DNA of 5,321 nucleotides from Nanobdellota archaeon (GTDB lineage Archaea > Nanobdellota > Nanobdellia > Woesearchaeales > UBA12501). Under the pieces are notes generated by a model. It did no database searches, was not told the DNA's origin, and worked only from the letters and a program-made list of their open reading frames with translations. Positions 1-4,485 of this stretch are shown in pieces. Made by a program: the position numbers and the translations under genes. The stretch is from contig JAHJCS010000227.1 of NCBI GenBank assembly GCA_018812465.1, positions 1 through 5,321 of the forward strand. The letters are read 5' to 3'. Every line of letters starts with the position of its first letter. Within the stretch, counting starts at the first letter, position 1.

Positions 1-36
1 GTAGGACACGGCAAAGCCGTGGCCGTCTGCCGCCAT
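1..36 (-). CDS. Possible 5' end of a divergent gene, truncated by the window edge
   Basis: On the minus strand an ATG at 36-34 opens a frame that reads MAADGHGFAVSY and leaves the window at position 1. A TATA-like element (TTAAATAT, positions 64-57 on this strand) is centred about 25 bases before the ATG, as expected for a leaderless archaeal transcript, and an in-frame stop lies just upstream at 63-61. The stretch is clearly more GC-rich than the neighbouring promoter region. Twelve residues are too few to assign a family. An alternative is that this is the 3' end of a structured RNA, because positions 7-21 form a perfect 6-bp hairpin (CACGGC, AAA loop, GCCGTG). The plus-strand frames here are short, stop-interrupted and without good starts. 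Confidence 0.35.
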   Translation of the reverse strand, partial: MAADGHGFAVSY

Positions 37-56
37 TATTGTTGTTGCCGTTAGAA

Positions 57-64
57 ATATTTAA
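57..64 (-). promoter_or_regulatory. TATA-like box for the possible divergent leaderless gene
   Basis: TTAAATAT read on the minus strand is centred about 25 bases from the ATG at 36. The spacing fits archaeal TBP/TFB-directed initiation at the start codon itself. The claim depends on the downstream frame being real. Confidence 0.3.
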
Positions 65-86
65 TTATCTGATTATCTTCAAAACC

Positions 87-94
87 TTTTTATA
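87..94 (+). promoter_or_regulatory. TATA box for the HIT-family gene
   Basis: TTTTTATA lies in an AT-rich stretch and is centred near 91. Initiation about 25 bases downstream would fall near 115-117, giving a leader of roughly ten bases that just includes the Shine-Dalgarno site. Confidence 0.45.
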
Positions 95-115
95 CAAAAA
101 CAATAAACTTACTTC

Positions 116-122
116 AGGTGAT
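116..122 (+). promoter_or_regulatory. Shine-Dalgarno site that fixes the HIT start codon
   Basis: AGGTGAT is complementary to the usual archaeal 16S rRNA 3' tail and sits 3 bases before the ATG at 126. It favours that start over the in-frame upstream ATG at 39, which would add 29 poorly conserved-looking residues translated from the promoter region. Confidence 0.7.
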
Positions 123-125
123 AAA

Positions 126-533
126 ATGACAGACTGCATCTTCTGCAAGATTGCTAAGGGAGAGATCCCAACAAGAAAGATCTATGAGAATGAGAGAGTG
201 ATAGCTTTCCTTGATATCTCTCCAGTGAACAAAGGCCATGCTCTTGTCATCCCAAGAAAGCATTCAGAGGATCTCACTTCAATGGATGATGAGAATATTG
301 CAGCTGTCTTTACTGCTGCAAAGAAAATCGCTCCGGCTTTGATGAAAGCTACCGGCGCAACTGGATTCAATATCGGAATGAACAACAGGAAATCTGCTGG
401 ACAGCTGGTCTTCCATTCCCATGTCCATATAATCCCAAGATTTGATGATGATGGGCTAAAGCTCTGGAGCGGAAAAGAATTAAAAAACGAGACTGCTAAA
501 GAACTTGTTGAAGCAATCCTAAAAGAGATCTAA
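126..533 (+). CDS. HIT-family nucleotide hydrolase/transferase (Hint-like)
   Basis: A 135-residue cytosolic histidine-triad protein, full length for the family. The nucleophile motif H97-S-H99-V-H101-I-I is intact, preceded by the usual Gly-Gln (G92, Q93) and by the nucleotide-binding region around N82 to N86. C4 and C7 (CIFC) with downstream histidines such as H46 match the zinc site of many bacterial and archaeal Hint proteins. These enzymes hydrolyse nucleoside phosphoramidates or dinucleoside polyphosphates through a nucleotidyl-histidine intermediate; the exact substrate cannot be read from sequence. The ATG at 126 is chosen because it follows AGGTGAT and because family members begin directly before the CxFC motif. 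The gene is monocistronic and convergent with the exchanger gene; its TAA (531-533) overlaps the end of that gene by 4 bases. Confidence 0.93.
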   Translation: MTDCIFCKIAKGEIPTRKIYENERVIAFLDISPVNKGHALVIPRKHSEDLTSMDDENIAAVFTAAKKIAPALMKATGATGFNIGMNNRKSAGQLVFHSHVHIIPRFDDDGLKLWSGKELKNETAKELVEAILKEI

Positions 534-1516
534 AGCATATAGAACAGATAACCCATATACATCATATAAGACAGCAGGAGTATTGCCCCTTCATGCCTCT
601 CTATCTTTCTCTTTGTTATGCCGAACACAAGGAACATGAAGGTTATTCCCAGCATCACTATCATGTCAAAATACACAAGAGGAGGTGTTGCTGAATAAGG
701 CTTTATCAGTCCGGTCACTCCAAGCACAAACAGGATGTTGAACACATTGCTTCCAAGGATATTTCCAACAGCAATGTCTGCCTGTTTCTTCAGCGCAGCT
801 ATCACTGAAGTGAACAGTTCAGGCAGTGATGTTCCTACAGCAACCATTGTCAGGCCGACAAACTTGTCAGAGACATTGAAGAATGATGCGATATCAATTC
901 CTGCTGAGACAAGAAGCTTTCCTCCTATTCCAAGGCATGCCATGCCCAGGATCATCATCATAACATTCTTCCAGATAGTCTTTGTTCCTTTGCCGAACTT
1001 CTGCTTGAATTCTTCCTGCACTTTCTTGCTTGAACGCTCAGTTTTCATGCTCCTGTATAAATAACCTATAAAGAAGAACAATGCAATAAGGAACACAATG
1101 CCATCAAACCTTCCTATTATAAAAGTGTCCCTTCCAAAGATGTTATTGTCATTCGCAAGCACAAGAAGCATGAAACCTGATATGAGGAGGAAAGGGAACT
1201 CGTTTATGAGAGTCTTCTCTTTTATGTCAAGAGGGGTTATCAGGGCAGCAATGCCTATGATTAGGGCGATGTTGGCTATATTGCTTCCGACAATATTTCC
1301 TACAGAGATATCAGCTGTTCCTGCGAAGACAGCAAATATGCTGACAAAGAACTCTGGCAAGGAAGTGCCGATAGCAACAACAGTCAGGCCGATTATTATG
1401 GGAGAGATCCTCATATGCCTTCCAACTGCAGAAGCATTGTCAATGAGCCAGTCAGCTCCTTTGACAAGAAGGAAAAGGCTTGCTATGAACACAAGTCCGG
1501 CTATTAATGGCTCCAT
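530..1516 (-). CDS. Sodium/calcium exchanger family (CaCA) membrane protein
   Basis: A 328-residue integral membrane antiporter of the CaCA superfamily, YrbG/NCX_Mj type, about the normal length and predicted to have roughly ten membrane helices. The two inverted alpha repeats are clear. Repeat 1 has GTSLPEF with E55, then GNIVGSN and N82. Repeat 2 has GTSLPELF with E233, then GNILGSN and N260. The paired glutamates and flanking Thr/Ser residues form the cation-binding site in the family. Aligned from memory to the Methanocaldococcus exchanger, N260 takes the position of its D240. The central loop (about 148-180) is short, basic and hydrophilic, with no regulatory Ca-binding domain. The cell would probably use the protein to extrude Ca2+ in exchange for Na+; ion selectivity is inferred. 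The start at 1516 fits the family N-terminus and lies about 26 bases from a TATA box, so the message is probably leaderless. The stop is TAG at 532-530. Confidence 0.93.
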   Translation of the reverse strand: MEPLIAGLVFIASLFLLVKGADWLIDNASAVGRHMRISPIIIGLTVVAIGTSLPEFFVSIFAVFAGTADISVGNIVGSNIANIALIIGIAALITPLDIKEKTLINEFPFLLISGFMLLVLANDNNIFGRDTFIIGRFDGIVFLIALFFFIGYLYRSMKTERSSKKVQEEFKQKFGKGTKTIWKNVMMMILGMACLGIGGKLLVSAGIDIASFFNVSDKFVGLTMVAVGTSLPELFTSVIAALKKQADIAVGNILGSNVFNILFVLGVTGLIKPYSATPPLVYFDMIVMLGITFMFLVFGITKRKIERHEGAILLLSYMMYMGYLFYML

Positions 1517-1537
1517 AAGGCTTTATTTATATATAGA

Positions 1538-1546
1538 TTATATAAA
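1538..1546 (-). promoter_or_regulatory. TATA box of the exchanger gene, possibly bidirectional
   Basis: The minus strand reads TTTATATAA here, centred about 26 bases before the exchanger ATG at 1516, which implies leaderless initiation. The core TTATATAA (1538-1545) is a perfect palindrome, so the same element could direct plus-strand initiation near 1567, just upstream of the structured RNA candidate. A second AT-only stretch at 1521-1535 is too close to the exchanger start to serve it. Confidence 0.55.
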
Positions 1547-1597
1547 GTTTTTGAAGGAAAAAGAGGATTCATGGATATTGTCCATCAGCCATTCTGA

Positions 1598-1825
1598 CAG
1601 CACTTGAAATGCCTGATTAAAGTGCTGAACTCTCCTCGCCTCGCCTGACCAGGCAGAACACCAGATACTGGCGAGGTGAGGCTTCTTTCCAGGGCAGCAA
1701 CAACGGATGAGTACTGAGTGCAGAGGGAAAAACCCTACAAAGTGGGGTTTTTTCCTTTGCGAATAGGGCAGATTGAGCGCAGCGAAATCTGACCGTGTAC
1801 GAATCCAGTGTTGTTGCTGCCTACA
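1598..1825 (+). ncRNA. Candidate structured non-coding RNA, family not recognised
   Basis: The plus strand folds into a series of strong helices. (1) 1598-1605 pairs with 1620-1627, 8 bp. (2) 1634-1645 pairs with 1670-1681, 12 bp with one G-U, enclosing a 24-base loop. (3) 1693-1704 (GGCAGCAACAAC) pairs perfectly with 1810-1821, plus a G-U at 1692/1822. After a 3-base bulge (1807-1809) this helix continues as 1705-1708 with 1803-1806, a tandem G-A/A-G step, and 1711-1714 with 1797-1800. (4) Inside it, 1719-1738 pairs with 1742-1761: 20 continuous pairs, AAA loop, four wobbles. (5) 1769-1774 pairs with 1786-1791, again capped by a tandem G-A/A-G step. All six wobbles are G-U on the plus strand, and would be A-C on the minus. 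GC is about 60% at 1631-1690. The ends are uncertain: transcription might start near 1567 and end after 1825. I checked for RNase P, SRP and tRNA signatures and found none convincing. The overlapping minus-strand frame is not protein-like. Confidence 0.65.
1719..1761 (+). repeat. 20-bp near-perfect hairpin within the RNA candidate
   Basis: This inverted repeat has no interior mismatches or bulges: 16 Watson-Crick and 4 G-U pairs close on a three-base AAA loop. The middle of the stem is an A5/T5 tract flanked by G/C runs. It is the strongest single hairpin in the window and forms one arm of the three-way junction. Its wobbles point to selection on RNA structure rather than on a DNA palindrome. 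Confidence 0.8.
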
Positions 1826-1862
1826 TCTTAAAGAGCTTTTATAAGCTTTGACTTCAAAAAAC

Positions 1863-1870
1863 TTATAAAT
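1863..1870 (+). promoter_or_regulatory. TATA box for the aIF2-alpha/nop10 unit
   Basis: TTATAAAT is centred about 27 bases before the ATG at 1894, the distance expected for initiation at or within a base or two of the start codon. No Shine-Dalgarno site precedes that ATG, which agrees with a leaderless message. The structured RNA candidate lies wholly upstream of this promoter, so it need not be part of the aIF2-alpha transcript. Confidence 0.55.
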
Positions 1871-1893
1871 GACCACTTATTTGAGTATATAAA

Positions 1894-2667
1894 ATGCTAT
1901 ATAAGAAGCAAGGATTCCCAGAAGACAGCGAAATAGTGCTTTGCACTGTCCTTAGTGTCCACCATAATGCAGTGTTCATTCTGATTGATGAATATGACAA
2001 GAAGGGCGTCATCCATATATCAGAGATCTCTCCTGGAAGGATAAGGAACATCAGGGATTATGTTGTTGAAGGAAAGAAGATTATCTGCAAAGTCTTAAGG
2101 ATCAATGAAGAGAGAGGGCATATTGATCTTTCTCTCAGAAGAGTCAATGAGATGCAGAAGAGGGACAAAAATGACCAGCTCAAGCATGAGCAGAAGGCTG
2201 AGAAGATCCTTGAGCTCGCCTGCAAGGAAGCTGGCAAGGATTTCAAACAGACTTATGAGAAGATCAGACCTCTTGTGTTCGCAAAGTATTCTACTATGTA
2301 CCTCTGTTTTGAGGATGTGATGATCGGCAACTTCAATCTTTCAGAGCTCAAGCTTGATGAGAAGCTGACAAAGACTCTTAAGGATATTATCTTATTAAGG
2401 ATAAAACCTCCTGAGGTCATAATAAAAGGTGTGCTGAAGCTTCAGACCTATGCTCCGAATGGAGTGGAGATAATCAAAGAGACTCTGAAGAAAACAGAAG
2501 CAGAGAACATAACCATATTTTATGCAGGAGCAGGAAGATTCAATATAAGCGTGAAAGCAGAGGAGTATAAGAAAGCTGAGAGTGATCTTAAGAGAGTTAT
2601 TGATGATGTCACAGAGTATATGGAAGAGCAGGATGGTAAAGTTGAGTTTGAAAGGCAAGAGGCTTAG
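1894..2667 (+). CDS. Translation initiation factor 2 subunit alpha (aIF2-alpha)
   Basis: A 257-residue cytosolic protein of typical length, the alpha subunit of the heterotrimeric factor that delivers initiator Met-tRNA to the small ribosomal subunit. Three regions can be seen: an N-terminal S1/OB-fold RNA-binding domain (about 8-84, with GVIHISEIS at 38-46 and HIDLSLRRV at 76-84), a helical middle domain (about 86-170), and a C-terminal alpha/beta domain (about 173-250, including the YAGAGRFNISV stretch) that contacts the gamma subunit in the family. S46 in SEISPGRIR lies where eukaryotic eIF2-alpha has its regulatory Ser51 loop. The ATG at 1894 gives the normal N-terminus and suits the upstream TATA box. 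nop10 starts 2 bases after the TAG, so the two are surely cotranscribed. The pairing with nop10 is widely conserved in archaea; the ribosomal protein genes that often precede it are absent here. Confidence 0.95.
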   Translation: MLYKKQGFPEDSEIVLCTVLSVHHNAVFILIDEYDKKGVIHISEISPGRIRNIRDYVVEGKKIICKVLRINEERGHIDLSLRRVNEMQKRDKNDQLKHEQKAEKILELACKEAGKDFKQTYEKIRPLVFAKYSTMYLCFEDVMIGNFNLSELKLDEKLTKTLKDIILLRIKPPEVIIKGVLKLQTYAPNGVEIIKETLKKTEAENITIFYAGAGRFNISVKAEEYKKAESDLKRVIDDVTEYMEEQDGKVEFERQEA

Positions 2668-2669
2668 TG

Positions 2670-2819
2670 ATGAAACATATAATGAGATGCATCAAATGCA
2701 GCCAGTACACAATGCAGGAAGTGCACTGTGGTGAAAAGACAGTCAATCCAAAACCTCCTAAATATTCTCCTGAGGACAAGTATGGAGAGTATAGAAGGAA
2801 GGCAAAAGGGATATCCTGA
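2670..2819 (+). CDS. nop10: H/ACA ribonucleoprotein subunit Nop10
   Basis: A 49-residue protein whose C-terminal half, PPKYSPEDKYGEYRRKAKG (30-48), is the Nop10 signature. In archaea Nop10 bridges the pseudouridine synthase Cbf5 and the H/ACA guide RNA, alongside L7Ae and Gar1, for rRNA pseudouridylation. The N-terminus is a small zinc ribbon: C7 and C10 form a normal first knuckle, but the second reads V18-H19-C20-G21, shorter than the usual C-P-x-C-G, so zinc binding may be altered or lost. The start codon is 2 bases after the aIF2-alpha TAG, and GAGG at 2659-2662 inside that gene can act as its Shine-Dalgarno site. This is an operon with aIF2-alpha. An internal Met at residue 5 is a less likely start. 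Confidence 0.93.
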   Translation: MKHIMRCIKCSQYTMQEVHCGEKTVNPKPPKYSPEDKYGEYRRKAKGIS

Positions 2820-2822
2820 TTA

Positions 2823-2834
2823 ATTCTATAGAAT
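2823..2834. repeat. 12-bp perfect palindrome after nop10
   Basis: ATTCTATAGAAT is perfectly self-complementary. It begins 4 bases past the nop10 stop codon and lies about 30 bases before the radical SAM promoter. It could be an operator or part of a 3' end, but the surroundings are very AT-rich, so chance is a real alternative. Confidence 0.3.
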
Positions 2835-2849
2835 ATTATAGACAAAAAC

Positions 2850-2854
2850 TTTTT
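2850..2854 (+). terminator. Possible T-run terminator of the aIF2-alpha/nop10 unit
   Basis: A run of five T (preceded by ACAAAAAC) follows the nop10 stop codon by about 30 bases. Archaeal RNA polymerase terminates at T-rich tracts without needing a hairpin. The run is short and also lies in promoter-like AT-rich DNA, so this is tentative. Confidence 0.3.
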
Positions 2855-2862
2855 AAAATCCA

Positions 2863-2870
2863 TTTATATA
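2863..2870 (+). promoter_or_regulatory. TATA box for the radical SAM gene
   Basis: TTTATATA is centred about 26 bases before the ATG at 2893, which would place initiation at or very near the start codon. An alternative element, TTTTTAAAA at 2850-2858, would instead start transcription near 2880 and include the GAGGG site in a short leader. The sequence does not decide between the two. Confidence 0.5.
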
Positions 2871-2892
2871 GATGTATTAAAGAGGGCTTTTG

Positions 2893-4434
2893 ATGAATAT
2901 CCTGTTTGTTTATCCTGAATATCCAGATACTTTCTGGAGTTTCAAGCATGTGCTTAAATTTATCTCTAAGAAAGCAGTCTTCCCGCCATTAGGGCTTCTT
3001 ACCATTGCATCAATGCTTCCAGGCCAGTGGAAGAAGAGGCTTGTTGACCTCAATGTGAGAGAGCTTACAGACAAGCACATTGAATGGGCTGACATGATAT
3101 TCTTAAGCGCTATGCTCGTGCAGAAAAAGAGTGCGCAGAAGATCATAAGAAGATGCAAGAAAAAAGGCAAGACAGTTGTTGCAGGAGGCCCTGCTTTCAC
3201 AACACAGCACGAACAGTTTAGAGGAGTAGACCATCTTGTGCTCAATGAAGCAGAGATAACATTGCCCAGGTTCCTTAAGGATCTTGAGAATGGCAGACCA
3301 GAGCAGGTCTATACATCTTCAGAAAGACCTGATATAACAAAGACACCTATCCCTATGTGGTCCCTTATTAGGATGGAGGATTATGCAACAATGCCTATAC
3401 AGTACTCAAGAGGATGCCCTTTCAACTGCGAGTTCTGCGATATCATAATAATGAATGGAAGGGTTCCAAGAACAAAGACTCCTGAGCAGATGATAAAAGA
3501 GATGCAGTCATTGTACAAAGCAGGATGGAGAGACTCAGTCTTCATAGTTGATGATAATTTCATAGGAAACAAGACCAATGCAAAGCAAATGCTTGCTCAG
3601 CTGATCCCTTGGCAGAAAAAACATAAGTATCCATTCAAGCTGTATACTGAGGCAAGCATAAACCTTGCAGAGGACACTGAACTTATGAGGATGATGAGTG
3701 CTGCTAATTTCTATAAGGTATTCCTTGGAATTGAGACACCGAACATGGACAGCCTCAAGGAATGCGGTAAAGTGCTCAACACCAGGATAAATATTGCGCA
3801 GGCAGTCAAGAGGATCCAGAGCAATGGCCTCCAGGTGATGGGTGGTTTTATTGTTGGTTTTGACAGTGATACTGAAAATGTTTTTGACAGCCAGATAAGA
3901 TTCATCCAGGATGTGGGCATTGTCACTGCGATGGTGGGTGTGCTGATAGCCCTTCCTCAGACAAGACTATGGCACAGGCTTCAAGCAGAAGGCAGGCTTA
4001 CTGGAGATACATCAGGAGAGAACACAGGCTGCTGCATCAATTTCATTCCAAAGATGGGCAAGGAAAAGCTTTTGAAAGGATACACCAATATCCTATCAAC
4101 CATATATTCACCAAAACAGTATTACAGAAGGATTGATATCTTCCTCAAGAATTACAAGCCTACAGCAAGAGGCATGGTGTCTGTCAAGGAGCTTAAAGCA
4201 TTTCTTAAGAGCATATGGAATATAGGTGTGCTATCAGGACCAAGATACCTCTACTGGAAGCTTTTGCTAAAGACCCTGCTGACAAAGGCAAAGGCATTGC
4301 ATCTGGCAGTTGAGCTTGCGATACTTGGAAAACATTTTGATAAGATCACAAAGAGGATACTCAAAGAGAGCAAGAAAGCAAAGCTTCAGGATGGATTAAA
4401 ATCAGAGCCATATTTAAATATAAGCTCATATTAA
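2893..4434 (+). CDS. B12-binding domain radical SAM enzyme, DUF4070-like C-terminus
   Basis: A 513-residue enzyme with three parts. Residues 1-130 form a cobalamin-binding Rossmann-like domain (opening MNILFVYPEYP, AGGPAF at 97-102, LNEAEITLPRFL at 117-128) that lacks the DxHxxG motif used for base-off B12 binding. Residues 165-370 form the radical SAM barrel with the 4Fe-4S motif C175-PFN-C179-EF-C182 and later strands VDDNFIG, LGIET and GGFIVGFDSDT (317-327). Residues 380-513 are a basic, partly helical C-terminal domain resembling DUF4070. This is the class B architecture; characterised members include radical methyltransferases, such as the hopanoid methylase HpnR, that transfer methyl from methylcobalamin to unactivated carbon, but the substrate here is unknown. 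No N-terminal signal peptide is seen. GAGGG (2882-2886) lies 6 bases before the ATG at 2893, favouring it over the adjoining TTG at 2890. The gene stands alone between two promoters, with no partner enzyme in view. Confidence 0.9.
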   Translation: MNILFVYPEYPDTFWSFKHVLKFISKKAVFPPLGLLTIASMLPGQWKKRLVDLNVRELTDKHIEWADMIFLSAMLVQKKSAQKIIRRCKKKGKTVVAGGPAFTTQHEQFRGVDHLVLNEAEITLPRFLKDLENGRPEQVYTSSERPDITKTPIPMWSLIRMEDYATMPIQYSRGCPFNCEFCDIIIMNGRVPRTKTPEQMIKEMQSLYKAGWRDSVFIVDDNFIGNKTNAKQMLAQLIPWQKKHKYPFKLYTEASINLAEDTELMRMMSAANFYKVFLGIETPNMDSLKECGKVLNTRINIAQAVKRIQSNGLQVMGGFIVGFDSDTENVFDSQIRFIQDVGIVTAMVGVLIALPQTRLWHRLQAEGRLTGDTSGENTGCCINFIPKMGKEKLLKGYTNILSTIYSPKQYYRRIDIFLKNYKPTARGMVSVKELKAFLKSIWNIGVLSGPRYLYWKLLLKTLLTKAKALHLAVELAILGKHFDKITKRILKESKKAKLQDGLKSEPYLNISSY

Positions 4435-4442
4435 TAGTCAAT

Positions 4443-4450
4443 AGTATAAT
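4443..4450 (+). promoter_or_regulatory. TATA-like box for the lipoprotein gene
   Basis: AGTATAAT is centred about 26 bases before 4473, so transcription would begin just ahead of the Shine-Dalgarno site and give a leader of roughly 13 bases. The gap after the radical SAM stop codon is only 51 bases, so readthrough from the upstream gene is also possible. Confidence 0.4.
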
Positions 4451-4473
4451 CAAAAAAATAGGATAAATCCTCA

Positions 4474-4482
4474 GAGGGTGAT
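4474..4482 (+). promoter_or_regulatory. Shine-Dalgarno site of the lipoprotein gene
   Basis: GAGGGTGAT contains GGTGAT, complementary to the archaeal 16S rRNA 3' tail, and ends 3 bases before the ATG at 4486. The same spacing is seen at the HIT gene. Confidence 0.7.
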
Positions 4483-4485
4483 AAG

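Noticed and set aside
40..50. GTTGTTGCCG similar to the RNA strand GTTGTTGCTG at 1810-1819
   Set aside because: It is a single 8-base low-complexity match with one substitution and no matching partner strand nearby, so it is treated as coincidence.
39..125. 29-residue N-terminal extension of the HIT protein from ATG 39
   Set aside because: It would be translated from the promoter and Shine-Dalgarno region. The family starts just before CxFC, and AGGTGAT precisely precedes ATG 126.
1693..1821. Miniature transposon with 12-bp terminal inverted repeats
   Set aside because: The perfect 12-bp repeats look like transposon ends, but there is no flanking target duplication (TTCCAG on the left, TACATC on the right), and the interior folds with plus-strand-specific G-U pairs, which favours an RNA.
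1795..1821. tRNA T-arm-like stretch GTACGAATCC
   Set aside because: It resembles a T loop, but no D arm, anticodon arm or 7-bp acceptor stem can be built around it, and the same bases fit the long closing helix.
1832..1849. Hairpin AAGAGCTT-TTA-AAGCTTT as a terminator of the RNA
   Set aside because: The stem is short and AT-rich and no T-run follows it. It may equally be a TATA-like sequence (CTTTTATAAG), so no call was made.
1538..1876. 112-codon minus-strand open frame across the intergenic region
   Set aside because: Its product is a mixture of Arg, Cys, Trp and His without domain character, it lies opposite the structured RNA helices, and the exchanger TATA box lies within its 3' end. 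It is best explained as a chance frame.
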